Shown here one piece after another: positions 44,565-55,249 of a stretch of 64,000 nucleotides of DNA. Source of the DNA: Kitasatospora aureofaciens (lineage in GTDB: Bacteria > Actinomycetota > Actinomycetes > Streptomycetales > Streptomycetaceae). Position 1 is the stretch's first letter. Every line of letters starts with the position of its first letter. The notes beneath the pieces are model-generated. The model made no database searches. It was not told the DNA's origin and saw only the letters and a list, made by a program, of their open reading frames with translations. The stretch is from assembly GCA_000720845.1 (NCBI GenBank), contig JODU01000024.1, forward strand, positions 1-64,000. The letters are read 5' to 3'. Made by a program: the position numbers and the translations under genes.

Positions 44565-44864
44565 ATGTTCGTACTGGAGCTGTCCTACACCGCCCCGCTC
44601 GAAGCCGTCGACGCCGTGCTGGAGGAGCACGTGGTCTGGCTCGACGGACTCTACGAGCAGGGCGTGTTCCTGGCCTCCGGGCGCAAGGAGCCCCGCGAGG
44701 GCGGGGTGATCATCGCCGTCGCGGGGGACCGTGCGCGGATCGAGGAGATCACCGCGGGCGACCCGTTCGTCAAGGCGGGTGTGTGCGCGTACCGCGTCAC
44801 CGAGTTCATCGCCACGAAGACGGCGCCCGCGCTGGAGCGCTACCGGGAGACGCCCGGCCGGTAG
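44565..44864 (+). CDS. YCII-related protein
   Basis: The 99-residue alpha/beta ferredoxin-like protein of the YciI family has the start MFVLELSYTAPLEAVDAVLEEH and the GGVIIAVAG and DPFVKAGVC segments. YciI proteins are often small dehalogenase-like or accessory enzymes using a His-Asp pair; here H22 is in VLEEHVVWL. Leaderless: TAGGCT ends 7 nt before the ATG. Confidence 0.82.
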   Translation: MFVLELSYTAPLEAVDAVLEEHVVWLDGLYEQGVFLASGRKEPREGGVIIAVAGDRARIEEITAGDPFVKAGVCAYRVTEFIATKTAPALERYRETPGR

Positions 44865-44871
44865 CCGCGGC

Positions 44872-45201
44872 TCACTTGCCCAGCGCCTGGCGCAGCTCGC
44901 CCTTGTTCATGCTCGAACGGCCGTGGACGTCACGGCGCTTGGCCTCCTGGTACAGCTGGTCGTAGGTGGGCCCCTGGGGTCCCTGACGGTTCCCGGACCG
45001 CTGGCCGCCGCGCTTGCTCGGCGACTTGTCCTGTGTCGAGGTGCGGCTGGCGGTCTTCGACTCGCCGGACTGCGCGCGCTCCTTGTTCACCGTCCGCGCC
45101 GCGATCTCCTTGGCGCGGCCGGTGCTCTCGCCGCGGTCCTTCGCGCTCTTCTTGATGTGCTCGTACTGCCGCTCCCGCTTGGAGCTGGAACCGCTCGGCA
45201 T
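44872..45201 (-). CDS. Small basic Rho_N/SAP-like protein
   Basis: The 109-residue protein is very hydrophilic. Residues 1-75 are Lys/Arg/Ser/Gln-rich and probably unstructured. The last 35 residues (YDQLYQEAKRRDVHGRSSMN then KGELRQALGK) resemble a Rho_N/SAP-type nucleic-acid-binding module. Homologues are often named plasmid stabilisation protein, without evidence known to me. Probably a DNA- or RNA-binding nucleoid or stress protein. ATG 45201. Confidence 0.72.
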   Translation of the reverse strand: MPSGSSSKRERQYEHIKKSAKDRGESTGRAKEIAARTVNKERAQSGESKTASRTSTQDKSPSKRGGQRSGNRQGPQGPTYDQLYQEAKRRDVHGRSSMNKGELRQALGK

Positions 45202-45273
45202 GTCCGCTCACTTCCTCTCACGTTCAGCGAACGGTTACCCACGTTACGGACAAACACCCCTGCCCGCCCGGCG

Positions 45274-46389
45274 TCAGCGCTCCAGCCGGGCGACCCGGCC
45301 CTGCTCGCCGGCGGCCCAACAGCCAAGGTCCGGGGTGCAGTCCACGGTGTCGTAGGACCCGGTGTCGACGGTGCGCCAGGTTTGGCCGCCGTCCGTGGTG
45401 AGGTCGGTGCCGGTGGGGCCGACGGCGAGGGCGGTGGTGCGGCTGTGCGGGAGCCAGGCGACGCCGGAGCGGTAGGCGGGCGGCGGCCGGTCGGCGGGGC
45501 GCCAGGTGCGGCCGGCGTCGGCGGTCCGGGCGGCGGCCCGCGGGGAGGCCTGCTCGGGGCGGTAGTCGCCGCCGACGGCGAGGCCGTGGGCGCGGTCGCG
45601 GAAGGCGAGGGCGAAGACGCCGCGGGCGGGGTCGCCGGCCGGGATCGGCGCGTCGGTGGCCGTCCAGGTGAGCCCACGGTCGGCGGAGTGCAGCACGCGC
45701 GCGCGTGCGGCCCCGCCGGTGGCCAGCCAGACGTCCCTCGGTCCGGCGGAGACCAGGCACTGGCCACTGGCCGCGAACCCGGCCTCGCCGTCCTGCGCGG
45801 CCGGCATCCCCGCGTCGGGCAGCACCTGCCAGGAGCGGCCGCCGTCGCTGGTCGACAGGATGCGGAACCTCCCGTCCACCGGGTCGCTCATGGCGAGGCC
45901 GTGACGGCGGTCGAAGAAGGTGAGGCAGTCGTAGAAGGCCCGCGCGTCGGTGTTGCGGAAGGACTCGGTCCAGGTCGCCCCGCCGTCGTCGGTGCGGTAG
46001 ACCCGGGACGCCTCGCCCTCGCCGATGGCCAGCACCACGGCGCGGCGGGCGTCGAATGCCTCGATGTCCCGGAACTCCAGCTCACCGGCGCCGGGCGGGG
46101 AGACCTCGCGCCAGGTGTCGCCGCCGTCGGTGGTGCGCAGGACCGTCCCCCCGGTGCCGGCCGCCCAGGCGGTGTGCCGGCTGACGGCGGCGAGCCCCCG
46201 GAACCGGACGTCCGAGACCCCGGTGTCCTTCACGTCCCAGTGCGGCCGCTGGTGCGCCTGGGCGGGTACGGCGGTCAGCGCGGCCAGCGCCGCCGCGCAG
46301 ACGGCGCCCGCGAGCGCCACCCGCCCCGTGCGCCTGCCGCCGGCTCGAACGGACCGTACCGTGCGTCGCGTGCTTCCCAAGCGCCTCAT
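45274..46389 (-). CDS. Exported BNR/YCF48-like beta-propeller protein
   Basis: The 371-residue protein has a signal peptide (AGAVCAAALAALTAVPAQAH). It then has repeated blades with the Asp-box pattern S/T-x-D-x-G-x-T-W, seen as TDGGDTWREV, DDGGATWTES, SDGGRSWQVL, ADRGLTWTAT and TDGGQTWRTV. Such propellers resemble photosystem-assembly Ycf48 and sialidase-type folds; the enzymatic role is unknown. ATG 46389 has TAGCTT 8 nt upstream on its strand and no ribosome site, so probably leaderless. Confidence 0.85.
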   Translation of the reverse strand: MRRLGSTRRTVRSVRAGGRRTGRVALAGAVCAAALAALTAVPAQAHQRPHWDVKDTGVSDVRFRGLAAVSRHTAWAAGTGGTVLRTTDGGDTWREVSPPGAGELEFRDIEAFDARRAVVLAIGEGEASRVYRTDDGGATWTESFRNTDARAFYDCLTFFDRRHGLAMSDPVDGRFRILSTSDGGRSWQVLPDAGMPAAQDGEAGFAASGQCLVSAGPRDVWLATGGAARARVLHSADRGLTWTATDAPIPAGDPARGVFALAFRDRAHGLAVGGDYRPEQASPRAAARTADAGRTWRPADRPPPAYRSGVAWLPHSRTTALAVGPTGTDLTTDGGQTWRTVDTGSYDTVDCTPDLGCWAAGEQGRVARLER

Positions 46390-46646
46390 GGCGGGCGAAG
46401 CTAGCCCACGGCCCGCGCGCCGTCCAGAGGGCCGCGACCGCTCGCACATGCGATGCGGGCGTGCCGCAAGTGCCCTGCGGGGCACGGGAGGAGAGGCGTG
46501 TCACTCCTGGCGGCTCCCGGGCATGAACGCGGTGACAGAGGTCACTCGCTCGTCGTGTGCACGGATGGGCTGATTCCGACGTCTCTTCCAGTGCCCGGCC
46601 CGTACCACCCGCGAAGCCCGTCCAGCCGTCACGAGGGAGCAAGGCG

Positions 46647-47063
46647 TTGTCCACCGTCATCGAGCAGCCCGTCGAGGCGCGTCTCGTCGCCGCCGCGCCG
46701 CGTATGCCGAGCATTCCCGCCACCCTGCACTACGATCGCGCCGACCCGTTCGCCGTCCGCATGACCTTCCCGGCCCCGGCCACCCTCGAAGGCGTGGAGG
46801 TCTGCTGGACCTTCTCCCGCGAGCTGCTCATCGCCGGGATGGCCGAGCCCAACGGCCACGGTGACGTCCGGGTGCGCCCGTACGGGTACGACCGCACCGT
46901 CCTGGAGTTCCACGCGCCCGAGGGCACCGCCGTGATCCATGTCCGCTCGGGCGAGCTGCGCCGGTTCCTGCACGCCGCCGGCGAGCTGGTGCCGGTGGGC
47001 CTGGAGCACCTCCAGCTGGACCTGGACCACGACCTGGCGGAGCTGATGCGCGGGAGCTGCTGA
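46647..47063 (+). CDS. ssgD: SsgD, SALP-family sporulation/cell-wall protein
   Basis: SsgA-like proteins control peptidoglycan assembly during growth and sporulation; SsgD is linked to the lateral wall. The 138-residue protein has the family core DPFAVRMTFPAPATL, WTFSRELLIAG and a YGYDRTVLEFHAPEGTA block, with no DNA-binding motif. The TTG start at 46647 has AGGGAG 7-8 nt upstream. I assign the symbol from the close match I remember and its place in the SCO67xx order. A GTGAC-4 nt-GTCAC inverted repeat lies 102-115 nt upstream. Confidence 0.85.
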   Translation: MSTVIEQPVEARLVAAAPRMPSIPATLHYDRADPFAVRMTFPAPATLEGVEVCWTFSRELLIAGMAEPNGHGDVRVRPYGYDRTVLEFHAPEGTAVIHVRSGELRRFLHAAGELVPVGLEHLQLDLDHDLAELMRGSC

Positions 47064-47098
47064 CCCCCTCCCCCGGCTCCCGCGGTGACGGACGGCGC

Positions 47099-47770
47099 TC
47101 AGCCGCGCGCGGACGCCGGTGCCCGTGCGCTCTCGTCGCTCACCGCGTCCCACACCTCACTCACGATCTTCCGCATGCCGGGTGCCGCACTCGCGCACCG
47201 CCGGGACAGCTCCGTGATCCGGTCCCGTCCGCGCACCCCGCCGAGCGTGCCCTTCGGGACGCCCAGGCCGGCGGCGGCCGCCAGCGCGCCCAGGGCCGCG
47301 TCCCGTTCGGAGACCTCCCCGGCCGGCAGCGGCCCCTCCAGGACGGATCGCGCCTCCTCGCGCAGCGCCCGCGCCACGGCGGCCCGCGCCAGCACGTACT
47401 CGACGGACGGGAACACGCCGAGCACCCGCCTCTTCTCGGCCCGCAGGTACCCCTGCGCCACCAACTGCTCCCGTACGGCGTCGAAGGTGACCCTGGCGTG
47501 CAGCCGCACCCAGGTGCGCCACCGGTGCGGCAGCGACTCGCGGACGAGTTCCAGCAGCCCGTCGAGGACCGCGTCCCCGGTGCGGGAGTCCAGGTCGGCG
47601 GGGGTGACGATGCCCTCGTCGTCGGTGAGCAGACCGCGCTGGGCCAGTTCGGTGAGAGCGCCGGCACGCACCAGGTGGTGGACCCGGGCGGTGTCGGCGG
47701 CGGTGGACCCGGTGGGGTCCCAGGCCAGCAGGCAGAGCCGGGCCGGCAGTGAGAGCGAGCCGTTGGGCAC
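47099..47770 (-). CDS. GPP34/Golgi phosphoprotein 3-like protein
   Basis: The 223-residue alpha-helical protein of the GPP34 family, which in eukaryotes binds PI4P. Visible features are the start LSLPARLCLLAWDP, ALTELAQRGLLTDDEG and an Arg-rich middle. Bacterial members occur in many copies in streptomycetes; their function is not established and may concern membrane lipid binding. The GTG at 47770 has AGGAGG 5 nt upstream. The gene faces away from the ABC-F gene, whose promoter lies upstream of it. Confidence 0.85.
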   Translation of the reverse strand: MPNGSLSLPARLCLLAWDPTGSTAADTARVHHLVRAGALTELAQRGLLTDDEGIVTPADLDSRTGDAVLDGLLELVRESLPHRWRTWVRLHARVTFDAVREQLVAQGYLRAEKRRVLGVFPSVEYVLARAAVARALREEARSVLEGPLPAGEVSERDAALGALAAAAGLGVPKGTLGGVRGRDRITELSRRCASAAPGMRKIVSEVWDAVSDESARAPASARG

Positions 47771-47792
47771 GGGGGCCTCCTCGGGGTCCGCG

Positions 47793-47829
47793 TAAATGCG
47801 TTGACAGGCCAACCGGCCCTGTCTAGGTT
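47793..47829 (+). promoter_or_regulatory. WhiB7/WblC-type promoter of the ABC-F gene
   Basis: Perfect -35 TTGACA (47801-47806), 17-bp spacer, -10 TAGGTT (47824-47829). TAAAT (47793-47797) lies exactly 3 bp upstream of the -35, the arrangement recognised by WhiB7/WblC with the housekeeping sigma factor. It is the best consensus promoter in the window. Confidence 0.75.
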
Positions 47830-47866
47830 CGGTACCGCTTCTGTTGCCGCCGATTGGAGAAGGACG

Positions 47867-47878
47867 TTGCTCGTCTGA
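47867..47878 (+). other. Three-codon uORF in the ABC-F leader
   Basis: GGAGAAGG (47856-47863) precedes TTG-CTC-GTC-TGA. Ribosomes stalled by a drug at such a short frame could change leader folding. Whether it is translated is unknown. Confidence 0.35.
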
Positions 47879-48078
47879 GGTCCTGAGACACCGCGTCACA
47901 CGTATCTCACGTGTGTACGCCGCGTGCGACCTCGGCGTTCGAGCCGTCCGTGCCGTCCGTGCCTCCTGACGGAGCGGGACTTGCTTCGTGCTCTCCCCTC
48001 GTCCGACGGCGGCCGCCCGCTTGCGGTGTCTCGATACGCGTTTGCCCCTGACCGCTTCGAGCAACCGCGGAGACCCGT

Positions 48079-49713
48079 ATGTCTACTTCCCCTGCTTCCC
48101 TCACCTGTACGTCCCTGTCCTTCGCCTGGCCCGACGGCACCACCGTCTTCGAGGGACTCGACGTCGCCTTCGGCCCCGGCAGAACCGGCCTCGTCGGTGT
48201 CAACGGCGCCGGCAAGTCCACCCTGTTGAAGCTGATCGCCGGAGAGCTCACCCCGGCCGACGGCGCCGTCCGGGTGACCGGCGAGGTGGGTTACCTGCCG
48301 CAGAACGTCACGCTCGACACCGCGCTGCGCGTCGACGAGGCGCTCGGCATCGACGGGCGGCGGGCCGCGCTGCACGCCATCGAGGCGGGCGACGTGAGCG
48401 AGGAGCACTTCGAGACCGTCGGCGACGACTGGGACGTCGAGGAACGCGCCCTCGCCACGCTCGGCGGACTCGGACTGGGCCACGTCGGCCTCGACCGCAC
48501 CGTCGGCGAGGTGTCGGGCGGCGAGTCGGTGCTGCTGCGGCTGGCCGCGCTGCTGCTGCGCCGGCCCGACGTCCTGCTCCTGGACGAGCCCACCAACAAC
48601 CTCGACGTGTACGCCCGCGGACGGCTGTACGCGGCCGTCGAGTCCTGGCCGGGCGTGATGGTCGTGGTCAGTCACGACCGGGAACTGCTGGAACGGGTCG
48701 ACCAGATCGCCGACCTGCGTTCCGGCTCGGTCACCTGGTACGGCGGCAACCTCACGGCGTACGAGGAGGCGCTGGCCGTGGAGCAGGAGGCGGCCGAGCG
48801 CATGGTGCGGGTCGCCGAGTCGGACCTGCGCAGACAGAAGCGCGAACTGGCCGACGCCCAGGTCGTCCTGGCCCGGCGCAGGCGCTACGGGCAGAAGATG
48901 TACGACACCAAGCGCGAGCCCCGGGCGGTGATGAAGCTGCGCGCCCGCACCGCCCAGCAGTCCGCGGGCAAGTACCGCGTCATGCACGAGGAGAAGCTCG
49001 CCGAGGCGAAGGAGCGGCTCGACGACGCGGTGGAGGCCGTGCGGGACGACGACGAGATCCGCGTCGACCTGCCGTACACGGCCGTGCCGCCGGGCCGGAC
49101 CGTGCTGACCCTGCGCGAGCTGGAGCTGGCCTACGGCGCCCGGGTGGCGGGCGGACTCGATCTGCACGGTCCCGAGCGGATCGCGCTGATCGGACGCAAC
49201 GGCGCGGGCAAGACCACGCTGCTGCGCACCGTCGCCGGGGAGCTGGCACCGGTGGCGGGCGAGGCGACGGCGCACGTGCCCCTGCGGTTCCTGCCGCAGC
49301 GCCTGGACGTCCTGGACGGCGAGCTGAGCGTCGCGGAGAACGTGGCCCGGTTCGCGCCGGGCGCCACCGGCAACCGTATCCGGGCGCGGCTGGCTCGCTT
49401 CCTGTTCCGGGGCGCCCGCGCCGATCGGAAGGCGGCCACGCTGTCCGGCGGCGAACGCTTCCGGGCGGCGCTGGCGGCCCTGATGCTGGCCGAGCCCGCG
49501 CCGCAGCTGCTGATGCTGGACGAGCCGACCAACAACCTGGACATGTCGAGCGTGCGGCAGCTCACCACCGCGCTGGAGGCCTACGAGGGGGCGTTGATCG
49601 TGGCCAGCCACGACCTGCCGTTCCTGAAGTCACTGGGCATCACGCGCTGGCTGCTGTTCGAGGAGGGGGAGCTGAGGGAAATCACGCCGGAGGCTGTCGG
49701 GTATTCGGCCTAG
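48079..49713 (+). CDS. ABC-F ribosome-protection-type ATPase
   Basis: The 544-residue protein with two nucleotide-binding domains and no membrane part. Domain 1 has GVNGAGKST, VSGGESVLLR and LLDEPTNNLD; domain 2 has GRNGAGKTT, LSGGERFRAA and LMLDEPTNNLD. The charged linker at residues 225-320 (RRQKRELADAQVVLARRRR) is the ribosome-contacting arm. ATG 48079 has GGAG 7 nt upstream. The WblC-type promoter and long leader point to induction by translation inhibitors, as for intrinsic resistance ABC-F genes. The UvrA-like gene starts 10 bp after it. Confidence 0.92.
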   Translation: MSTSPASLTCTSLSFAWPDGTTVFEGLDVAFGPGRTGLVGVNGAGKSTLLKLIAGELTPADGAVRVTGEVGYLPQNVTLDTALRVDEALGIDGRRAALHAIEAGDVSEEHFETVGDDWDVEERALATLGGLGLGHVGLDRTVGEVSGGESVLLRLAALLLRRPDVLLLDEPTNNLDVYARGRLYAAVESWPGVMVVVSHDRELLERVDQIADLRSGSVTWYGGNLTAYEEALAVEQEAAERMVRVAESDLRRQKRELADAQVVLARRRRYGQKMYDTKREPRAVMKLRARTAQQSAGKYRVMHEEKLAEAKERLDDAVEAVRDDDEIRVDLPYTAVPPGRTVLTLRELELAYGARVAGGLDLHGPERIALIGRNGAGKTTLLRTVAGELAPVAGEATAHVPLRFLPQRLDVLDGELSVAENVARFAPGATGNRIRARLARFLFRGARADRKAATLSGGERFRAALAALMLAEPAPQLLMLDEPTNNLDMSSVRQLTTALEAYEGALIVASHDLPFLKSLGITRWLLFEEGELREITPEAVGYSA

Positions 49714-49716
49714 CGT
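49711..49716 (+). promoter_or_regulatory. TAGCGT, probable -10 of a leaderless mRNA
   Basis: TAGCGT overlaps the ABC-F stop codon and ends 7 nt before the ATG at 49724. The UvrA-like gene could thus have its own start in addition to read-through. Confidence 0.45.
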
Positions 49717-49723
49717 CCCTGGC

Positions 49724-51982
<2,259 letters not shown>

Positions 51983-52098
51983 CGGGGGTTCCTTCCGCAC
52001 GGCTCCCCGCTGCATGATGGCGGAGCGGCGCCACGTCACGGGCGCCGGGCCCCCGGCGCCCGACCCGCGCCGGTCCGCGCCCTCACGAAAGGTCCCGT

Positions 52099-52875
52099 GT
52101 GCCCAGCAAGAAGGCCCTCGTCCGCCGCCCCGGTCCCAGGCTCGCCGAGGGGCTGGTGACGCACGTCGAGCGGAAGAAGGTCGACCACGGCCTGGCCCTC
52201 GAACAGTGGGACGCCTACGTCGAGGCCCTCGGAGCGCACGGCTGGGAGACGCTGGAGGTGGACCCGGCGGACGACTGCCCGGACTCGGTCTTCGTCGAGG
52301 ACGCGGTCGTCATGTACCGCAACGTCGCGCTGATCACGCGGCCCGGCGCCGAGTCGCGGCGCGCGGAGACGGCCGGCGTCGAGGAGGCCGTGGCCCGGCT
52401 CGGCTGCTCGGTCAACTGGGTCTGGGAGCCGGGCACCCTGGACGGCGGCGATGTCCTGAAGATCGGCGACACGATCTACGTGGGGCGCGGCGGGCGTACC
52501 AACGCGGCCGGCGTGCAGCAGCTGCGGGCGGCGTTCGAGCCGCTGGGCGCCCGGGTTGTCGCGGTGCCCGTGAGCAAGGTGCTGCACCTGAAGTCGGCGG
52601 TCACCGCGCTGCCGGACGGGACGGTGATCGGGCACATCCCGATGATGGACGTACCCTCGCTGTTCCCCCGCTTCCTGCCGGTGCCGGAGGAGTCGGGGGC
52701 GCACGTGGTGCTGCTGGGCGGGAGCAAGCTGCTGATGGCGGCGAGCGCGCCGAAGACGGCGGAGCTGCTCGCCGACCTCGGCCACGAGCCGGTGCTCGTC
52801 GACATCGGGGAGTTCGAGAAGCTGGAGGGCTGTGTGACGTGCCTCTCGGTCCGGCTGCGGGAGCTGTACGCCTGA
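52099..52875 (+). CDS. ddaH: Dimethylarginine dimethylaminohydrolase
   Basis: Hydrolyses N-omega-methylated arginine to citrulline plus methylamines. The 258-residue pentein-fold protein has PDSVFVEDA, the GTLDGGDVLK segment, catalytic H163 in LHLKSAVT and the nucleophile C248 in EGCVTCLSVR. GTG 52099 has AAAGG 4 nt upstream. Stands alone; may recycle methylarginine from protein turnover. Confidence 0.93.
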   Translation: MPSKKALVRRPGPRLAEGLVTHVERKKVDHGLALEQWDAYVEALGAHGWETLEVDPADDCPDSVFVEDAVVMYRNVALITRPGAESRRAETAGVEEAVARLGCSVNWVWEPGTLDGGDVLKIGDTIYVGRGGRTNAAGVQQLRAAFEPLGARVVAVPVSKVLHLKSAVTALPDGTVIGHIPMMDVPSLFPRFLPVPEESGAHVVLLGGSKLLMAASAPKTAELLADLGHEPVLVDIGEFEKLEGCVTCLSVRLRELYA

Positions 52876-52978
52876 GCACGGTGCACCGCGCGTCCGTACT
52901 GCCTCGGACCTGCGGCTCTCGCGGCCGTGTCGGGTGGGGCCGGTCGGGGTGCTGATCAGCGACCTTTACAGTGCGTTT

Positions 52979-53028
52979 AACCTACGGTCTCGTAACCTAC
53001 GGTTTCGTAGCCTACGATCCCGTAGGTT
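52979..53028. promoter_or_regulatory. Operator array of three 15-bp repeats before the desaturase
   Basis: AACCTACGGTCTCGT, AACCTACGGTTTCGT and AGCCTACGATCCCGT follow each other without gap and end in AGGTT. Each has CTACG-4 nt-CGTAN symmetry. TACAGT (52967-52972), a possible -10, lies just upstream, so proteins bound to the array would cover the start of the transcript. Confidence 0.7.
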
Positions 53029-53084
53029 CCCCGGCACCGCTCGCCGGGCTGTTCCGCACTGTCGCACGTCCCCTGGAGTTCTTC

Positions 53085-54059
53085 GTGACGATCGTCTCCC
53101 CGCACCTCGGCACTTCCGCCGACTGGACCGACGCCCGGCTGCTGTACGCGCTGGAGGAAGTGGTCGAGAAGGAACTCAACCGGCATCTTCAGGTCGCCAA
53201 GGACTGGATGCCGCACGAGTACGTGCCGTGGAGCGACGCACGGAACTTCCCGGGGATCTTCGAGGACGGCGAGGCCTGGGGGAAGGAACAGTCCAAGGTC
53301 ACCGACATCGGCCGGATCGCCCTCGTGGTGAACCTGCTGACGGAGGACAACCTCCCCAGCTACCACCACGAGATCGCCAGCCTCTTCGGCCGCGACGGCG
53401 CCTGGGGCACCTGGGTGCACCGGTGGACCGCCGAGGAGGGCCGGCACGGCATCGTGATGCGCGACTACCTGCTCGCCTCGCGCGCGGTCGACCCGGACCA
53501 GCTGGAGCAGTTCCGCATGGCCCACATGAGTGAGGGCTTCGAGTCGGACAACCGGCACTCCATGCTGCACTCGGTGGCGTACGTCGCCTTCCAGGAGCTG
53601 GCCACCCGCATCTCGCACCGCAACACGGGCCACCAGTCCGGCGACCCGGTCTGCGACCGCATGCTGGCCCGCATCGCGACCGACGAGAACCTGCACATGG
53701 TCTTCTACCGGAACCTGCTCAAGGCGGCCTTCGAGCTGGCACCCGACCTGACGATGCAGGCGGTCCGGGACGTGGTCGTCAACTTCCGGATGCCGGGTCA
53801 CGGCATGCCGGGATTCGAGCGGGCCGCCGCGCAGATGGCGATCGGCGAGGTCTACAACCTGCGCATCCACCACGACGACGTGATCCAGCCCGTGCTGCGC
53901 TTCCTCAAGATCATGGAGATCGACGGCCTCGGTCCCGAGGGCCAGCAGGCACAGGAGGAACTCGGCCTGTACATGGGCGGGCTGGACGCCGAGGCCGCAA
54001 AGTTCGACGAGAAGCTGGCGGCGCGCAAGGCCCGCATGGCGGCCCGCGCGGCGGGCTGA
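53085..54059 (+). CDS. Acyl-ACP desaturase (ferritin-like di-iron)
   Basis: Introduces a double bond into acyl-ACP, controlling membrane fluidity. The 324-residue soluble helical protein has the di-iron ligands in two ExxH-type motifs, EEGRHGIV and DENLHMVF, plus glutamates in the first helices (LEEVVEKELN) and in FQELATRISHRN. GTG 53085 has GGAG 6 nt upstream. Its promoter region carries the 15-bp operator array, so it is probably under a TetR-type lipid-responsive repressor not encoded here. Confidence 0.93.
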   Translation: MTIVSPHLGTSADWTDARLLYALEEVVEKELNRHLQVAKDWMPHEYVPWSDARNFPGIFEDGEAWGKEQSKVTDIGRIALVVNLLTEDNLPSYHHEIASLFGRDGAWGTWVHRWTAEEGRHGIVMRDYLLASRAVDPDQLEQFRMAHMSEGFESDNRHSMLHSVAYVAFQELATRISHRNTGHQSGDPVCDRMLARIATDENLHMVFYRNLLKAAFELAPDLTMQAVRDVVVNFRMPGHGMPGFERAAAQMAIGEVYNLRIHHDDVIQPVLRFLKIMEIDGLGPEGQQAQEELGLYMGGLDAEAAKFDEKLAARKARMAARAAG

Positions 54060-54139
54060 CCGCCCCGACCCCGGCCCCGCACACCGCTTCCGCCCCCGGC
54101 TGCCGCGCGCGGACCCGTGCTGAAGCGCGCGGACCGGTG

Positions 54140-54706
54140 TCACTCGTGGACCGTCGTCTCCTCCAGGGCCGCGTCGCGTGGTGCCGCTTGGCGAACGGGT
54201 TCCAGGACCGGACGGCGTACAGGAGGCCGGGCAGCAGCGGGCGACCGTGGGCGTGGTGCAGCCCGGCAGCAGGCGGGTCGCTTCGGTGTCGCCCCAGTCG
54301 CGGCGCACCCCGTCCACCAGCCGGTCGGCGAGGGCGGTGCGTCCGCCGGCGGCGACGGCGCGCAGCAGGCTCCGGCGGACCGCCTCGGAGGCGTCGGCGA
54401 GCCCCGTCCCGAAGGCGGCGTCGGGCACGCCCAGCTTGTCGGCACCCGCAGGGCGTGGCCGCGCACATACGGGTCGGGGTCGGCGATCCGGTCCGCGATC
54501 CACGCGGTGTCGCGGGCGGCGGACGCGGCGACGACCGCGAGCCGGCGCCCGTACGCCCCGTGCCGTTCGAGCTCGCGGAGCAGGGGCCGCGGCTCGGCCG
54601 ACTCCCGCGCGCGTGCCACGAGTTCCCGCATGCGCCGCGGGTGGGCGAGCGGATCGAGGGCGTGCAGCAGGCTCTCGGCCTCGTGCTGTGCGGCGGTTCG
54701 GGACAT
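54140..54706 (-). pseudogene. Decayed HEAT-repeat protein gene
   Basis: The N-terminus reads MSRTAAQHEAESLLHALDP, typical of a large actinobacterial HEAT-repeat protein. It matches only when frame is switched. One base is missing near 54443 (HALRVADKLGVPDAAF continues in another frame) and one near 54238 (TVARLLPGLLYAVRSWNPF continues in a third). After about 190 codons the sequence ends at a stop, whereas intact homologues I recall exceed 1000 residues. The 3' end is therefore lost as well. Confidence 0.75.
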
Positions 54707-54802
54707 GCCGGGATTCTGCCTGGCGCAACGGGCGCGGCGCAGCGCATTGTCGCGGGCGCGCTCAGGTGTGGCTCGGGAGCGCGGGTCAGAGAGTGGTGCG
54801 GG

Positions 54803-55048
54803 TCAGGGAGTGGTGCGGCGCAGGGCCAGCCGTTCCTTCTCCGACAGGCCGCCCCAGACGCCGAATCGCTCGTCGTTGCTCAGCGCGAACTCCAGGCAGG
54901 TCGAGCGGATCGGGCACAGGGCGCAGATCCGCTTCGCGTCCCGTACGGAGCTGCCGGGCTCGGGGAAGAAGAAGTCTCCCCCCGTCTGCGCGCACAACGC
55001 CTCCTCCTGCCAGCTGAGGTCGGGCGTCAGGGTCGTCTCGATGTGCAT
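54803..55048 (-). CDS. wblJ: WhiB-like iron-sulfur regulator
   Basis: The 81-residue Wbl protein has four cysteines in order ALCAQTGGDFF, then RICALCPIRSTCLEFAL, binding a [4Fe-4S] cluster. It has the G[V/I]WGG turn as GVWGGLSEKER and a basic end. Wbl proteins pair with the housekeeping sigma factor to change promoter choice. ATG 55048 is without a ribosome site; a TTG 13 codons upstream is possible. The symbol comes from its place in the remembered SCO67xx order. It is not wblC, the factor expected at the ABC-F promoter. Confidence 0.85.
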   Translation of the reverse strand: MHIETTLTPDLSWQEEALCAQTGGDFFFPEPGSSVRDAKRICALCPIRSTCLEFALSNDERFGVWGGLSEKERLALRRTTP

Positions 55049-55249
55049 GCGCAGCAGCGTGCCGGGCGACGAAAAACGTTCGATCAACGCGGTATCAACG
55101 CCGCGCGTCCGCCACTCCCAGCCGATCAGATCGTCCTCCGCCCCGCACGGCGGCGCACGGCGGCGCGCGGCGGCGCGCGGAAGCGGTTGTCAGTGGTCGG
55201 TGGAAGACTCGTCAGAGCAGGCAACGGGACCCTTCCGAGGAGGGCGATC

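Larger units (their letters stand above)
47771..48078. other. Intergenic region with long 5' leader of the ABC-F gene
   Basis: Holds the ABC-F promoter (47793-47829) and about 240 nt of transcribed leader. In it are a three-codon frame (47867-47878), a CACACGT/ACGTGTG hairpin (47897-47915) and an 18-codon GTG frame at 47913 without a ribosome site. No clear intrinsic terminator is visible. No longer gene is supported. Confidence 0.55.

Noticed and set aside
47911..47969. 18-codon GTG frame in the ABC-F leader (47913)
   Set aside because: No ribosome site; start lies in a hairpin. Kept only as a note in the intergenic entry.
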